A program made the position numbers and the translations under genes. Below the pieces are notes generated by a model. That model made no database searches, was not told the origin of the DNA, and saw only the letters and a list, made by a program, of their open reading frames with translations. 64,000 bases of DNA from Actinopolymorpha cephalotaxi (GTDB taxonomy: Bacteria > Actinomycetota > Actinomycetes > Propionibacteriales > Actinopolymorphaceae): assembly GCF_013408535.1 (NCBI RefSeq), contig NZ_JACBZA010000001.1:2378850-2442849 (forward strand), written 5' to 3'. Below are positions 48,688 to 56,785 of this stretch, one piece after another. Position 1 is the stretch's first letter; each line of letters begins with the position of its first letter.

Positions 48688-49352
48688 CCATCAAGGTCTT
48701 CCTGTTGGACGACCACGAGGTGGTCCGGCTCGGCCTGCGCCAGCTGCTGGAGGAGGAGGACGACATCGAGGTGATCGGCGAGGCGTCCACCGCTGCACAG
48801 GCGCGGGCCCGGGTGCCCGCGCTTCGTCCTGACGTGGCGGTTCTGGACGTCCGGCTGCCCGACGGCGACGGGGTGACGGTCTGCCGCGACATCCGCTCCT
48901 CGATGGAGCCGCCGCCGGCGTGCCTGATGCTGACGTCGTTCTCCGACGACGAGGCGCTCTTCGACGCGATCATGGCCGGTGCCGCCGGCTACCTCCTCAA
49001 ACAGGTGAGCGGCAACGACCTGGTGGGCGCGGTCCGCCGGCTGTCGACGGGGGAGTCGATGGTCGACCCGGCGCTGACCGCGGCGGTCCTGGAACGCCTG
49101 CGCCGCGGCCCGGACCAGGAGGACCCCCGCTACGCGGCGCTGACCGACCAGGAGCGGCGCATCCTCGACCTGATCGCCGCCGGCATGACGAACCGGCAGA
49201 TCGCCCAGACCATGTTCCTGGCCGAGAAGACGGTGAAGAACTACGTGTCGGGCATGCTGCGCAAGCTCGGCATGGAACGCCGTACGGAAGCGGCCGTCTT
49301 CGCCGTGGAGCGAAGCCGGAAGGAACGCGCTGTCGGCCCGCCTCCGCAGTAG
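48684..49352 (+). CDS. DevR/DosR-like response regulator (NarL/LuxR type)
   Basis: A 222-residue regulator. The receiver domain has acidic residues D9/D10, phosphoacceptor D55 (VAVLDVRLPDGDG), a Thr/Ser switch (LMLTSFSDD) and Lys in YLLKQ. The LuxR HTH reads LTDQERRILDLIAAGMTNRQIAQTMFLAEKTVKNYVSGMLRKLGMERRTEAAVF, extremely close to mycobacterial DosR in memory. It probably acts with the GAF kinase at 43628 and controls the surrounding stress genes. The gene ends within a 16-bp tandem repeat. Confidence 0.93.
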   Translation: MTIKVFLLDDHEVVRLGLRQLLEEEDDIEVIGEASTAAQARARVPALRPDVAVLDVRLPDGDGVTVCRDIRSSMEPPPACLMLTSFSDDEALFDAIMAGAAGYLLKQVSGNDLVGAVRRLSTGESMVDPALTAAVLERLRRGPDQEDPRYAALTDQERRILDLIAAGMTNRQIAQTMFLAEKTVKNYVSGMLRKLGMERRTEAAVFAVERSRKERAVGPPPQ

Positions 49353-49404
49353 GCACATTCCGCGGTAGGCACATTCCGCGGTAGGCACATTCCGCGGTAG
49401 GCAC
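49349..49404. repeat. 16-bp tandem repeat (3.5 copies) at the devR-like stop codon
   Basis: GTAGGCACATTCCGCG at 49349, 49365 and 49381 and a half copy at 49397. The TAG of the first unit is the stop codon of the DevR-like gene (49350-49352). It lies 22 bases before the next start. Confidence 0.92.
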
Positions 49405-49425
49405 AGCGCAGCCAGTCGGCAGCCA

Positions 49426-50292
49426 ATGGGGGAGCACGTGGGCGAGGACCCGAACGCCGGCCGGCCGGTGACCGTCGGCGTGGACGGGCGACCGGGTGGC
49501 GTCCAGGCACTGAGCTGGGCCGCTGCCGAGGCCCGGACCCGCGGCGCCGCGCTGCGGGTGGTGCACGCGTACCAGCTGCCGATCGCGCCGGCGGCGTACC
49601 CGCCCGGCGACTACGACGTCTACGCCCTGGACGAGGCCGCCCAGGAGGTCGTGTCCGGCGCCGTGGCCGAGGCCGCGCCGGAGGTCGGCGACCTGCCGGT
49701 GGTCGAGGTGACGGCCGAGGGCAACGCCGTCCAGGTGCTCCTCGCGGAGTCCGCGTCCGCTGCCCTGGTGGTCGTCGGCACCCGCGGCCGGGGCTGGCTG
49801 GCGCGCGGCGTTCTCGGGTCCTGCAGCGCCGGAGTGGCCGCCCGAGCCCACTGCCCGGTCGTCGTGGTGCGCGGCCCGGGTGGCCCACCGGACGCCCCGG
49901 TCGTGGTGGGCGTGGACGGAACCGACCTTTCCGACACCGTGCTGGCGTTCGCCTTCGAACACGCCGCCCGGCACGGGGTCGGCCTGCGGGCGGTGCTGTG
50001 CTCGACGACGGGCGCCGGGTCGGACGCTGGTTCGGAGGCGGACGAGCCCGCCCGGGCCGTCGCGGAGGCGCTGGCCGGTTGGCGGGAGAAGTACCCCGAT
50101 GTCCGGACCGACCGGATCGTCGTACGCGGCCGGCCGGTGGACGGACTTGTCGAGGAGTCGGCGGGGGCACGCCTCCTCGTCGTGGGGGCCCGCGGCCGGC
50201 ACGCCCTGGCCGGCACCCTCCTCGGCTCGGTCAGCCAGGGCGTCCTGCGGGAGGCGTCCGTCCCGGTTGCGGTCGTCCACCCCGCTCCGTGA
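49426..50292 (+). CDS. Tandem universal stress protein with two intact ATP motifs
   Basis: A 288-residue protein with two UspA domains. The first has VTVGVDGRPGGVQALSWAAAEARTRG and GTRGRGWLARGVLGSCS; the second PVVVGVDGTDLSDTVLAFAFEHAARHGVGL and GARGRHALAGTLLGSVS. Both match G-x2-G-x9-G-S, so both halves should bind ATP, unlike its two island paralogues. It resembles the ~290-residue tandem USPs of the mycobacterial DosR regulon (Rv1996/Rv2005c type). ATG 49426 or GTG 49438 may be the start. Confidence 0.93.
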   Translation: MGEHVGEDPNAGRPVTVGVDGRPGGVQALSWAAAEARTRGAALRVVHAYQLPIAPAAYPPGDYDVYALDEAAQEVVSGAVAEAAPEVGDLPVVEVTAEGNAVQVLLAESASAALVVVGTRGRGWLARGVLGSCSAGVAARAHCPVVVVRGPGGPPDAPVVVGVDGTDLSDTVLAFAFEHAARHGVGLRAVLCSTTGAGSDAGSEADEPARAVAEALAGWREKYPDVRTDRIVVRGRPVDGLVEESAGARLLVVGARGRHALAGTLLGSVSQGVLREASVPVAVVHPAP

Positions 50293-50409
50293 CCGCCGCC
50301 GACACCGGGATCACAACCGGGATCACGACCGCGGCAAGGAATTCACGGCCACTCCGCGTCGCGGCGGATACACATCCGGCCACCGTGGGCCGGGGATTCC
50401 GCCCGAGCC

Positions 50410-50472
50410 GGGACCATCGTCAGGTCAGCGGGGACCATCGTCGGTCCGGCCGGGACCATCGCCCAGCGCGCG
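50410..50472. promoter_or_regulatory. Three 21-bp-spaced GGGACCATCG repeats, candidate DevR operator array
   Basis: GGGACCATCG occurs at 50410-50419, 50431-50440 and 50452-50461, exactly 21 bases (two helical turns) apart, 70-120 bases upstream of the hemerythrin ATG. The copies are preceded by C or G (SGGGAC), and the first two continue GTC, like half-matches to the DosR palindrome. The phasing suggests cooperative binding on one DNA face. Confidence 0.55.
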
Positions 50473-50530
50473 GGGGGTTGTCCACAGCACATCCTGAGAG
50501 AGATCTAACGGGATGTTGCTGGGAGGAAGT

Positions 50531-51040
50531 ATGGCTGAGTTGACGTGGCTGCGCAGTCGACACATGGAGCTTGGTACCGAGGTGGAGGCTCTGCAGGCGA
50601 CTGCTGCCTGGATGGACGACGCCACGATGCTGGAGGTGTGGGACCGGATCACCGGTCACGTGACCTTCTTCGTGAACGACCTGGTGCCGTACATCTCGGT
50701 CGAGGACGAGATCCTCTACCCCGCCTTGACCGTGGCCGCCGAGACCGCCACCCCGATTGACGTCCTTCGTGCCCACCACGCCGAGATCGACCGGTTGGCC
50801 GCCGACCTGGACGAGGCACGGCGCGCCCTGCCGCTCGGCGAGGAAGACGCCTGGCGCCAGGTGCGGCAGGCGCTGTACGGGCTGTACGCCGTCGCCCGCC
50901 TGCACTTCACCGTCGAGGACGAGATCGTGCTGCCGCTGCTGGAGGCCGACCTCGACGCCCGCGACGCCGAGGAACTCGAGGACGCGGTGCGCGCTGTCGT
51001 GCACAACACGCAGAGCTCCCTGGACTTCCAGGAGGCATGA
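50531..51040 (+). CDS. Hemerythrin HHE domain protein
   Basis: A 169-residue four-helix protein. Potential metal ligands include H16 in SRHMELG, H42 in GHVTFFVNDLVPYISVEDEILYP, HHAEIDRL, and HFTVEDEIVLPLLEADLD. The two H-x(n)-E-D-E modules match bacterial hemerythrin-like di-iron proteins that bind oxygen or NO. GGAGG at 50523-50527 fixes ATG 50531. The stop overlaps the next start (ATGA). Presence behind phased GGGAC repeats suggests hypoxia control. Confidence 0.88.
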   Translation: MAELTWLRSRHMELGTEVEALQATAAWMDDATMLEVWDRITGHVTFFVNDLVPYISVEDEILYPALTVAAETATPIDVLRAHHAEIDRLAADLDEARRALPLGEEDAWRQVRQALYGLYAVARLHFTVEDEIVLPLLEADLDARDAEELEDAVRAVVHNTQSSLDFQEA

Positions 51041-52107
51041 GCACCCGCCGGACCGGCGACGGCGACCACCGGGTCTTTGGCCTGCGGGCGCAGGTGCCGA
51101 GGACTCTGGGAGCGGGCCGGCGTGGCCGTGACGCTCGAAGCATGCCCCGACGCCACGTTCTGACCGACCGCGAGGAGCGGTTGATCGTGGACGCCGCGGT
51201 GCACGCCCCGTCGGTCCTGAACACCCAGCCGTGGCGGTTCAGCTTCGGCGACGACCAACTGGAGATCTGGGCGGACCCGGCGCGCCAGCTCACCACGGCC
51301 GATCCCGCGGGCCGGTTCATGGCGATCTCGTGTGGAGCGGCGACGTACAACGCACTCCTCGGTGTCCGGTACGCCGGGCACGAGGCGTGGGTGCAGGCCC
51401 AGCCCCGGCCGCAGACCCCGTTCCTCGCCGCGGTCGTCCACTTCGGTGTCCGCCGGCCGATCGCCGCCGACGACCTCGCGCGGTACGACATGATCGCGCA
51501 GCGGCACACCAACCGCGGGCCCTACCGCGACTGGCGGTTGCCGTTCTCGCTGGTGACCCGGCTGGAGGAGGCCGCGGAGGCCGAGGGCGGCCACATCCGG
51601 GTGCTCACCTCCAGCGAGGTCGAGCGGGTACGCCACCTGGTGGCCGAGGCCGAGCGGGCCCAGGAGCCCGACGAGGCCCTGGAGAAGGAGATGGAGCCCT
51701 GGATCGGCGCGCGGGACAGCGCGGACGGCATCCCGGTCGGAGCGCTCGGCCCCCGGTCGGCGGACTCCCGGGCCCCGGTCCGCGACCTGGACCCCCACCG
51801 GCACGCCGGCCCCCGCGACGTGGCGATCTTCGAGCACCGGCCGACCCTCGCCGTCCTGTCCACCCCCGGTGACGCCCACAAGGACTGGGTACGAGCCGGG
51901 ATGGCGTTGCAGCGGGTTCTGCTCACCGCGGGCCAGCACGGCGTGGTGGCGTCCTTCCTCAACGCACCGATCGAGGAGCTCAACGAGCGGGGCCACCTGC
52001 GCAGCGCGGCGCCGGGGCTGGACCATCCGCAGATGGTGCTGCGACTTGGGTATCCCCGTGGTGAGGCGGTACCGACACCGCGCCGGCCGGCCGACCAGGT
52101 GATGTGA
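51037..52107 (+). CDS. Acg family FMN-binding oxidoreductase (nitroreductase fold)
   Basis: A 356-residue protein: AAVHAPSVLNTQPWRFSF (~50-67), RFMAISCGAATYNALLGVR, QRHTNRGPYRDW and MALQRVLLTAGQHGVVASFLNAPIE are characteristic of mycobacterial Acg/Rv2032 and Rv3127/Rv3131, DosR-regulated flavoproteins thought to sequester or reduce via FMN. The first ~35 residues are not conserved; the family similarity starts near residue 38, so an internal start (ATG 51142, MPRRHVL) is possible. It is translationally coupled to the hemerythrin. Confidence 0.9.
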   Translation: MSTRRTGDGDHRVFGLRAQVPRTLGAGRRGRDARSMPRRHVLTDREERLIVDAAVHAPSVLNTQPWRFSFGDDQLEIWADPARQLTTADPAGRFMAISCGAATYNALLGVRYAGHEAWVQAQPRPQTPFLAAVVHFGVRRPIAADDLARYDMIAQRHTNRGPYRDWRLPFSLVTRLEEAAEAEGGHIRVLTSSEVERVRHLVAEAERAQEPDEALEKEMEPWIGARDSADGIPVGALGPRSADSRAPVRDLDPHRHAGPRDVAIFEHRPTLAVLSTPGDAHKDWVRAGMALQRVLLTAGQHGVVASFLNAPIEELNERGHLRSAAPGLDHPQMVLRLGYPRGEAVPTPRRPADQVM

Positions 52108-52164
52108 GGACGGTCCGGCGGCGCGAACTGTCCGGCGGAACCGCGGGGTGAACCTGCTGGGTGA

Positions 52165-52202
52165 GTCTGCGGGCTGGATCTGCGGGCTGGATCTGCGGGG
52201 CG
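52165..52202. repeat. 14-bp tandem repeat upstream of hypF
   Basis: TGCGGGCTGGATC occurs three times in near-perfect tandem (the last ending TGCGGGGC) in the 167-base gap between the Acg-type gene and hypF. No gene or clear operator is otherwise seen there. Confidence 0.7.
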
Positions 52203-52274
52203 ACGGGGAAACGAGGGGGAGACCATGGCCGGACCGGCGTTGTACACCCGTGCCTCGCGTAATGGTGGGCGGCG

Positions 52275-54875
52275 ATGAGCGGGGCGGTCACACGTCCCGT
52301 CCCCGACAGTGAGCTACCGGCCCGTCAGGCGCAGCGGGTGCTGGTCGCGGGCTCGGTGGTGGGCGTGGGGCTGCGCCGGCACCTGAGCCAGGTCGCCGGT
52401 GAGTGTGGGCTCGACGGTACGGCGCGGACGGTGCGCGACCAGGTGGTGGTCGAGGTGGCCGGTCCGCCGGCCGCGCTGGCGGAGTTCGTCCACCGGGTCA
52501 GTACGCAGGCGCCGCGGCCGGCCCGGGTGAGCCTGGTGGACGTCGTGGAACTGGAGGGGATGACCCCGCACCCGGGTACGGGCTTTCGGGTGCTGTTCGA
52601 CGACGTGGACCCGCCGATGGCGGCCGGGCTGGACGGTACCTCCCGCGCCGGCCACACCACCGGTCACACGTACGGCCACGTCTCCGGCACCACCCACGAG
52701 GGCCGGCCGCCGTCCGCCACGGAGCCGTCCGGCGCGGAGCCGTCCGGCGCGGAGCCGTCCGGTGAGCCGTCGCCCTGGGCCGACCGGGGAATCTGCCCGG
52801 CCTGCCTGCGGGAGCTGTTCGACCCCGCCGACCGGCGGTACCGCTACCCGTTCCTGTCGTGCCGCCTCTGCGGCCCGCGGCAGTCGCTCCTGGACGAGCT
52901 TCCGCCGTACGGACGGCCCAGCGCCTTCGGCGAAGGACCTGACGACTGCCTGCCCGGCCTGCCCGGTCTGCCCGGGTTCGCGCCGTGTGCCGCCTGCACG
53001 GCCGAACGCGAGGACCCGGCAGGCCGGCGCCACCACGCGCCGGCGACGGCCTGCCCTGAGTGCGGCCCGCACCTCACCTGGCGTACCTCCCGGGCCGACG
53101 GCGACGACGGCAGCGGCTGGGGCGACCGCGGCGGCAGGCTCTGGGCCGGCGGCACCTCGGGTGACCGCCGGTCCGACGCCGAGGCGCTGGCGGCGGCTGT
53201 GGAGACGGTCGCGGCCGGTGGCGTCGTGGCGGTGAAGGGGCCCGGCGGCTACCAGCTGGTCTGTGACGCGACCGTTCCCCGGGCGGTGGCCCGGCTGCGC
53301 TCGCGGACGCACCGGTGGACCCGCCCGCTCACGGTGCTGGCTCCGGACCTGTCGGTGGCCCGGGCGGTCGCCGACCTGGGAACCGCCGAGGTCGACCTGC
53401 TGGTCTCACCATCGCGCCCGGTGGTGCTCGCCCCGCTGCGGCGCAGCCGGCTGCCGATCGCCGCCGGGGTCAGCGCGGGTTCGGACCACGTGGGCCTGGC
53501 GCTGCCCGCCACCCCACTGCAGGCGCTCCTCGTGCACGATCTGGACCGTCCTTTGGTGGTGACCGGCGCGCACCCCGCCGAGGAGCCGGTGGTGGTCGAC
53601 GACGCCCTCGTCCCGGCCCGGTTGGCCGGGCTGGCCGACGGCTTCCTCGGGCACGACCTGCCGATCCGCACCCGGACGAGGAGCTCCGTCCACTGGGTCG
53701 TACGCGGCCGCCCGGCGGTCCTGCGGCGCGGCCGGGGGGTCGTACCCACCGCGGTGCCGCTGCCGTTCGCGGCCCGTCAACCTGTGCTTGCGGTGGGTGC
53801 GCAACTGTCCCACACCTGCACGCTGGCAGGGGATTCGCGGGCGTACGTGGGTGAACAACTCGGCGACCTGACCAGCCCGGCGAAGCTGGACGCGTTCGAG
53901 CAGGAGCTCAACCGGCTCGTCCCGCTGGTCGGCGGCACCCCCGCGGCGGTGGCGCACGACCTGCACCCGGGCTACCTCGCCAGCCAGTACGCCAGGCGCT
54001 GGCCGCAGGACCGGCGGATCGCCGTACAGCACCACCACGCGCACGTCGCGGCCTGCGCCGCCGAGCACGGGGTGACCGGGACCTTCCTCGGCGTCGCCTA
54101 CGACGGCCCGGGCCTCGGCGACGACGGCACGCTGTGGGGCGGGGAGATCCTGGTCGCCGACCTACGCGGCTACCACCGGGCCGGCCGGTTCGGTCGCGCG
54201 CCGCTTCCCGGAGGCGAACTGGCCGCCCGCAGCCCGATCCGTACCGCACTGGGCTACCTCCTCGCCGGCGAACGTCTCGGCGGCGCGCCGATCGACCCGG
54301 ACCTGCTCGGCGCCCGCACCGAACGCCTGTCCGCGCGCGAGCTGGAGACCGTACGCCGGATGGTCACCGGTGGCGTGAACAGCCCACCGGCGTCCAGCGC
54401 CGCCCGGCTGGTGGACGCGGTGGCCGGCCTGCTGGGACTGCGGGAGGACGCCGCGTACGAGGGGGAGGCGGCGACCGTCCTGGAGACCGCGGCCAGGGGC
54501 CGGCGCGAGGAGGAGCTGCCGTGGCGGATCGTCACCGCCGACGGGGTGCGGGTGTACGACCCGGTGGTGACCCTGGCGGCGGTGCTGTCCGGCATGGCCG
54601 ACGGTGTGTCCGTCGGGCGGCTCGCGGCGGCGTTCCACGCCACGCTCGTCGCGGTGACCGTCGCGCTGTGCGTCGACGCCGGCCACGAGGCCGGGGTGCG
54701 CACGGTGTGCCTGGCCGGCAGCACCTTCACCAACCGGCTGCTGCTCGGCGGCGTGGTGGACGGGCTGGAGCGCGAGGGCTTCGACGTGTTCGTCCCCGAG
54801 CGGGTGCCCACCGACGACAGCGGGGTGAGCTACGGCCAGGCCGCGGTCGCGGCGGCGCGGATGGCGGCCGGGTGA
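52275..54875 (+). CDS. hypF: Carbamoyltransferase HypF
   Basis: An 866-residue protein, about 100 residues longer than typical. In order: an acylphosphatase domain (~18-100, AGSVVGVGLRRHL), a low-complexity linker with SGAEPSGAEPSGEPS, two zinc fingers (CPAC...CRLC; CAAC...CPEC), a YrdC-like domain (GGVVAVKGPGGYQLVCDA, RPLTVLAPD) and a Kae1-like carbamoyltransferase domain (LAVGAQLSHTCTLAGD, HHHAHVAACAAEHG, LGVAYDGPGLGDDGTLWGGE, CLAGSTFTNRLL). HypF makes the thiocarbamoyl group used for cyanide ligands of [NiFe]-hydrogenases. No other hyp or hydrogenase gene is in the window. Confidence 0.92.
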   Translation: MSGAVTRPVPDSELPARQAQRVLVAGSVVGVGLRRHLSQVAGECGLDGTARTVRDQVVVEVAGPPAALAEFVHRVSTQAPRPARVSLVDVVELEGMTPHPGTGFRVLFDDVDPPMAAGLDGTSRAGHTTGHTYGHVSGTTHEGRPPSATEPSGAEPSGAEPSGEPSPWADRGICPACLRELFDPADRRYRYPFLSCRLCGPRQSLLDELPPYGRPSAFGEGPDDCLPGLPGLPGFAPCAACTAEREDPAGRRHHAPATACPECGPHLTWRTSRADGDDGSGWGDRGGRLWAGGTSGDRRSDAEALAAAVETVAAGGVVAVKGPGGYQLVCDATVPRAVARLRSRTHRWTRPLTVLAPDLSVARAVADLGTAEVDLLVSPSRPVVLAPLRRSRLPIAAGVSAGSDHVGLALPATPLQALLVHDLDRPLVVTGAHPAEEPVVVDDALVPARLAGLADGFLGHDLPIRTRTRSSVHWVVRGRPAVLRRGRGVVPTAVPLPFAARQPVLAVGAQLSHTCTLAGDSRAYVGEQLGDLTSPAKLDAFEQELNRLVPLVGGTPAAVAHDLHPGYLASQYARRWPQDRRIAVQHHHAHVAACAAEHGVTGTFLGVAYDGPGLGDDGTLWGGEILVADLRGYHRAGRFGRAPLPGGELAARSPIRTALGYLLAGERLGGAPIDPDLLGARTERLSARELETVRRMVTGGVNSPPASSAARLVDAVAGLLGLREDAAYEGEAATVLETAARGRREEELPWRIVTADGVRVYDPVVTLAAVLSGMADGVSVGRLAAAFHATLVAVTVALCVDAGHEAGVRTVCLAGSTFTNRLLLGGVVDGLEREGFDVFVPERVPTDDSGVSYGQAAVAAARMAAG

Positions 54876-54892
54876 CCGACTTACCGGACATC

Positions 54893-54906
54893 GGGACCGT
54901 TCGGGC
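54893..54906. promoter_or_regulatory. Candidate DevR-type box upstream of hsp20
   Basis: GGGACCGTTCGGGC, preceded by TC, lies about 90 bases upstream of the Hsp20 ATG and resembles the GGGACCATCG motif repeated before the hemerythrin. It is based on short similarity only. Confidence 0.35.
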
Positions 54907-54992
54907 GAAGGACCCACACTCCCGGGCCGGTCGACTCTGCTGAACGCGGTGCCCGGGTGATGGGCTGAGGTACGACTGAGGAGGCGATCGGT

Positions 54993-55439
54993 ATGGCAGG
55001 TGGGACACCCGAGGTCCGGCGCGAACGCCGTTCGCTGCCAGACCTGCTCGACTGGGCGGAGAACCTTCCCGAATCGCTGACCTGGACCAACTGGCCGGCG
55101 CCCGCGGGCATGCGCGGCATCCGCGTGGAGGAGTTCCTGGACGAGGACGGCACCTTCGTCGCCCGCGCCGAGCTCCCCGGTATGGACCCTGGCAAGGACA
55201 TCGACCTCGAGATCGACAACGGCATGCTGGTGATCCGCGCCGAGCGCCAGGAGGAGAAGCGCGAGCGCGGCCGCACCGAGTTCCGCTACGGGAAGTTCAC
55301 CCGCCGGCTGGCCCTGCCCGAGGGCGCCGACGAGTCCGAGGTCAGTGCGCGCTACACCGACGGCATCCTCGAGGTCCGGATGCCGGTGAGCGAGAAGCGC
55401 CCGGAGGCGCGCGCGATTCCGGTGCAGCGCACCGGCTGA
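54993..55439 (+). CDS. Hsp20/alpha-crystallin family chaperone
   Basis: A 148-residue small heat shock protein. The alpha-crystallin domain spans ~40-140: VEEFLDEDGTFVARAELPGMDPGKDIDLEIDNGMLVIRAER (beta2-beta5), TEFRYGKFTRRLALPEGADESEVSARYTDGILEVRMPV, with the conserved A-x-Y-x-DGIL-x-V motif. It is the Acr/HspX-type holdase, in mycobacteria the hallmark hypoxia protein. ATG 54993 follows GAGGAGGCGATC. Downstream come two hairpins and the DUF1876 gene. Confidence 0.94.
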   Translation: MAGGTPEVRRERRSLPDLLDWAENLPESLTWTNWPAPAGMRGIRVEEFLDEDGTFVARAELPGMDPGKDIDLEIDNGMLVIRAERQEEKRERGRTEFRYGKFTRRLALPEGADESEVSARYTDGILEVRMPVSEKRPEARAIPVQRTG

Positions 55440-55453
55440 GGGGATGGGGGGAC

Positions 55454-55515
55454 CCGCATCGGCTCCGGGGGGCGTCCGATGCGGCAGGTGCGGCCCGCGC
55501 GCACGGGCCGCACCT
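55454..55515 (+). terminator. Two consecutive hairpins between hsp20 and the DUF1876 gene
   Basis: CCGCATCGG (55454-55462) pairs with CCGATGCGG (55476-55484), 9 bp. Directly after, AGGTGCGGCCCG (55486-55497) pairs perfectly with CGGGCCGCACCT (55504-55515), 12 bp with a 6-base loop. They may terminate hsp20 transcription or protect its mRNA; the DUF1876 gene starts 69 bases later. Confidence 0.75.
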
Positions 55516-55583
55516 GTTCCCCTCGGCTTCCGTCTGCCCCGGCCCCGGAGTCGCAGGACCCGGAGGACTCGCAGGAGGACACG

Positions 55584-55868
55584 ATGACCGACACCGCACA
55601 AGTCACCAAGCACTGGAACGTCGACATCTTCATCGACGAGCACGACGGCCAGACCCGGGCGGAGGCACGGCTGGTGTCCGGTGACCGGACGCACCTGTCC
55701 GGCGCCGGCCGGGCACGCCGTAATCCGGCGGACCCGAGTGTGCCGGAGATCGGCGACGAGCTGGCGGTCGCCCGTGCGCTGTCGGAGCTGGCGCACCGGC
55801 TGCTGCACGCGGCGGCCGACGACATCGAGGGCGTCACCGCCCGCCCGGACGGGGACCGCGGGCGCTGA
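55584..55868 (+). CDS. DUF1876 domain protein (Rv1738-like)
   Basis: A 94-residue protein: [23 protein letters not shown] (~9-31), [37 protein letters not shown]. This is DUF1876, whose mycobacterial member Rv1738 is strongly DosR-induced and structurally resembles ribosome hibernation factors. GGAGGAC precedes ATG 55584. With Hsp20 and USPs next to it, a role in slowing translation during hypoxia is a reasonable inference. Confidence 0.92.
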   Translation: MTDTAQVTKHWNVDIFIDEHDGQTRAEARLVSGDRTHLSGAGRARRNPADPSVPEIGDELAVARALSELAHRLLHAAADDIEGVTARPDGDRGR

Positions 55869-55948
55869 GCTTGCTCGGCGCTTCCGGTCCGGCTCGCCGG
55901 GCGGGCGGCTGGGGTGGGCGGCTGGGTGGTTTGTGGCCTGTACCCGGG

Positions 55949-56785
55949 CTACTTGCCGGCGACCTTCCGGGCGGGGGCGTACTGGGTGGCGAAGACGATG
56001 ATGTTGTCCTGGTAGGACGTCGCCTTCGACCACGGACCGCCACAGGTGACCAGGCGCAGCGTCGACCTGTCCGAGTCGCCGTACACCAGATCGGTCGGGA
56101 ACTTCGACTTCGGGTACGCCTTCACACCGTCCACTTTGTACGGCACTGTCAACCCGTCCTTGCGGACGATGGTGAGCAGGTCGCCCGGCCGGAGCTCACC
56201 GAGCCGAAAGAAGACGGCGCGGCCGATCTTCACCGAGTCGACGTGCCCGACGATCACCGTGTTGCCGATCTCACCTGGGCTGGGCCCGAACTTGTACCAC
56301 CCCGCGAAGTTGGCTCGATCGGGTGTGGGCACCTGGATGGTCTTGTCCTTGTTCAGTCCCAGCTGCATGAGCCGGGTGTTCACGCCGATGCGCGGGATGG
56401 TCAGGCTCATCGGGATCGACGGGGGCTCCCCGGTGCGGGTGGGCTTCGGCGTCGCGGTGGGTGTTTCCGTTGTCTCCGTTGTCGACGGAGCCGGCGTTCC
56501 ACCGGGTTCGGCGCCCTGTGCCGGTGGCCTGGCCGCCGAGCGGGACGTGGTCGTCGGCGAGGCAGTCGGCGCGGACGTGGGGTTGGCGGTGGGAGTGGAG
56601 AGGAACGCCGGCGCGGCGTCGCCCGCGGGCATCGGTGGCCGCTCCGCGGGCAGGTTGAACGCCGCGACCAGCATGGCCGCTCCGGCGAGTGCGAGCACGG
56701 CGACGAGGCCGAAGCCGGCGGCACGGCGCAGTTTCCCGCGCCGGCCACCGGCCTCGCTCGTCACCGGGTCAGACCTGCGCCCCAT
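55949..56785 (-). CDS. Class F-type sortase
   Basis: A 278-residue transpeptidase. One N-terminal membrane helix (GFGLVAVLALAGAAMLVAAF) is followed by a long Thr/Pro/Ser wall-spanning linker and a catalytic domain with IPRIGVNTRLMQLGL, NTVIVGHVDS (catalytic His) and LRLVTCGGPW (catalytic Cys in a TxTC-like motif); an Arg follows in the usual region. It anchors exported proteins to peptidoglycan or pili. ATG 56785 overlaps the end of the upstream gene by 17 bases, and that gene encodes its likely substrate. Confidence 0.9.
   Translation of the reverse strand: MGRRSDPVTSEAGGRRGKLRRAAGFGLVAVLALAGAAMLVAAFNLPAERPPMPAGDAAPAFLSTPTANPTSAPTASPTTTSRSAARPPAQGAEPGGTPAPSTTETTETPTATPKPTRTGEPPSIPMSLTIPRIGVNTRLMQLGLNKDKTIQVPTPDRANFAGWYKFGPSPGEIGNTVIVGHVDSVKIGRAVFFRLGELRPGDLLTIVRKDGLTVPYKVDGVKAYPKSKFPTDLVYGDSDRSTLRLVTCGGPWSKATSYQDNIIVFATQYAPARKVAGK

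Noticed and set aside
54162-56033. 623-codon minus-strand open frame across hypF, hsp20 and the DUF1876 gene
   Set aside because: All three plus-strand genes are well supported; the opposing frame is Pro/Arg/Ala/His-rich without motifs.
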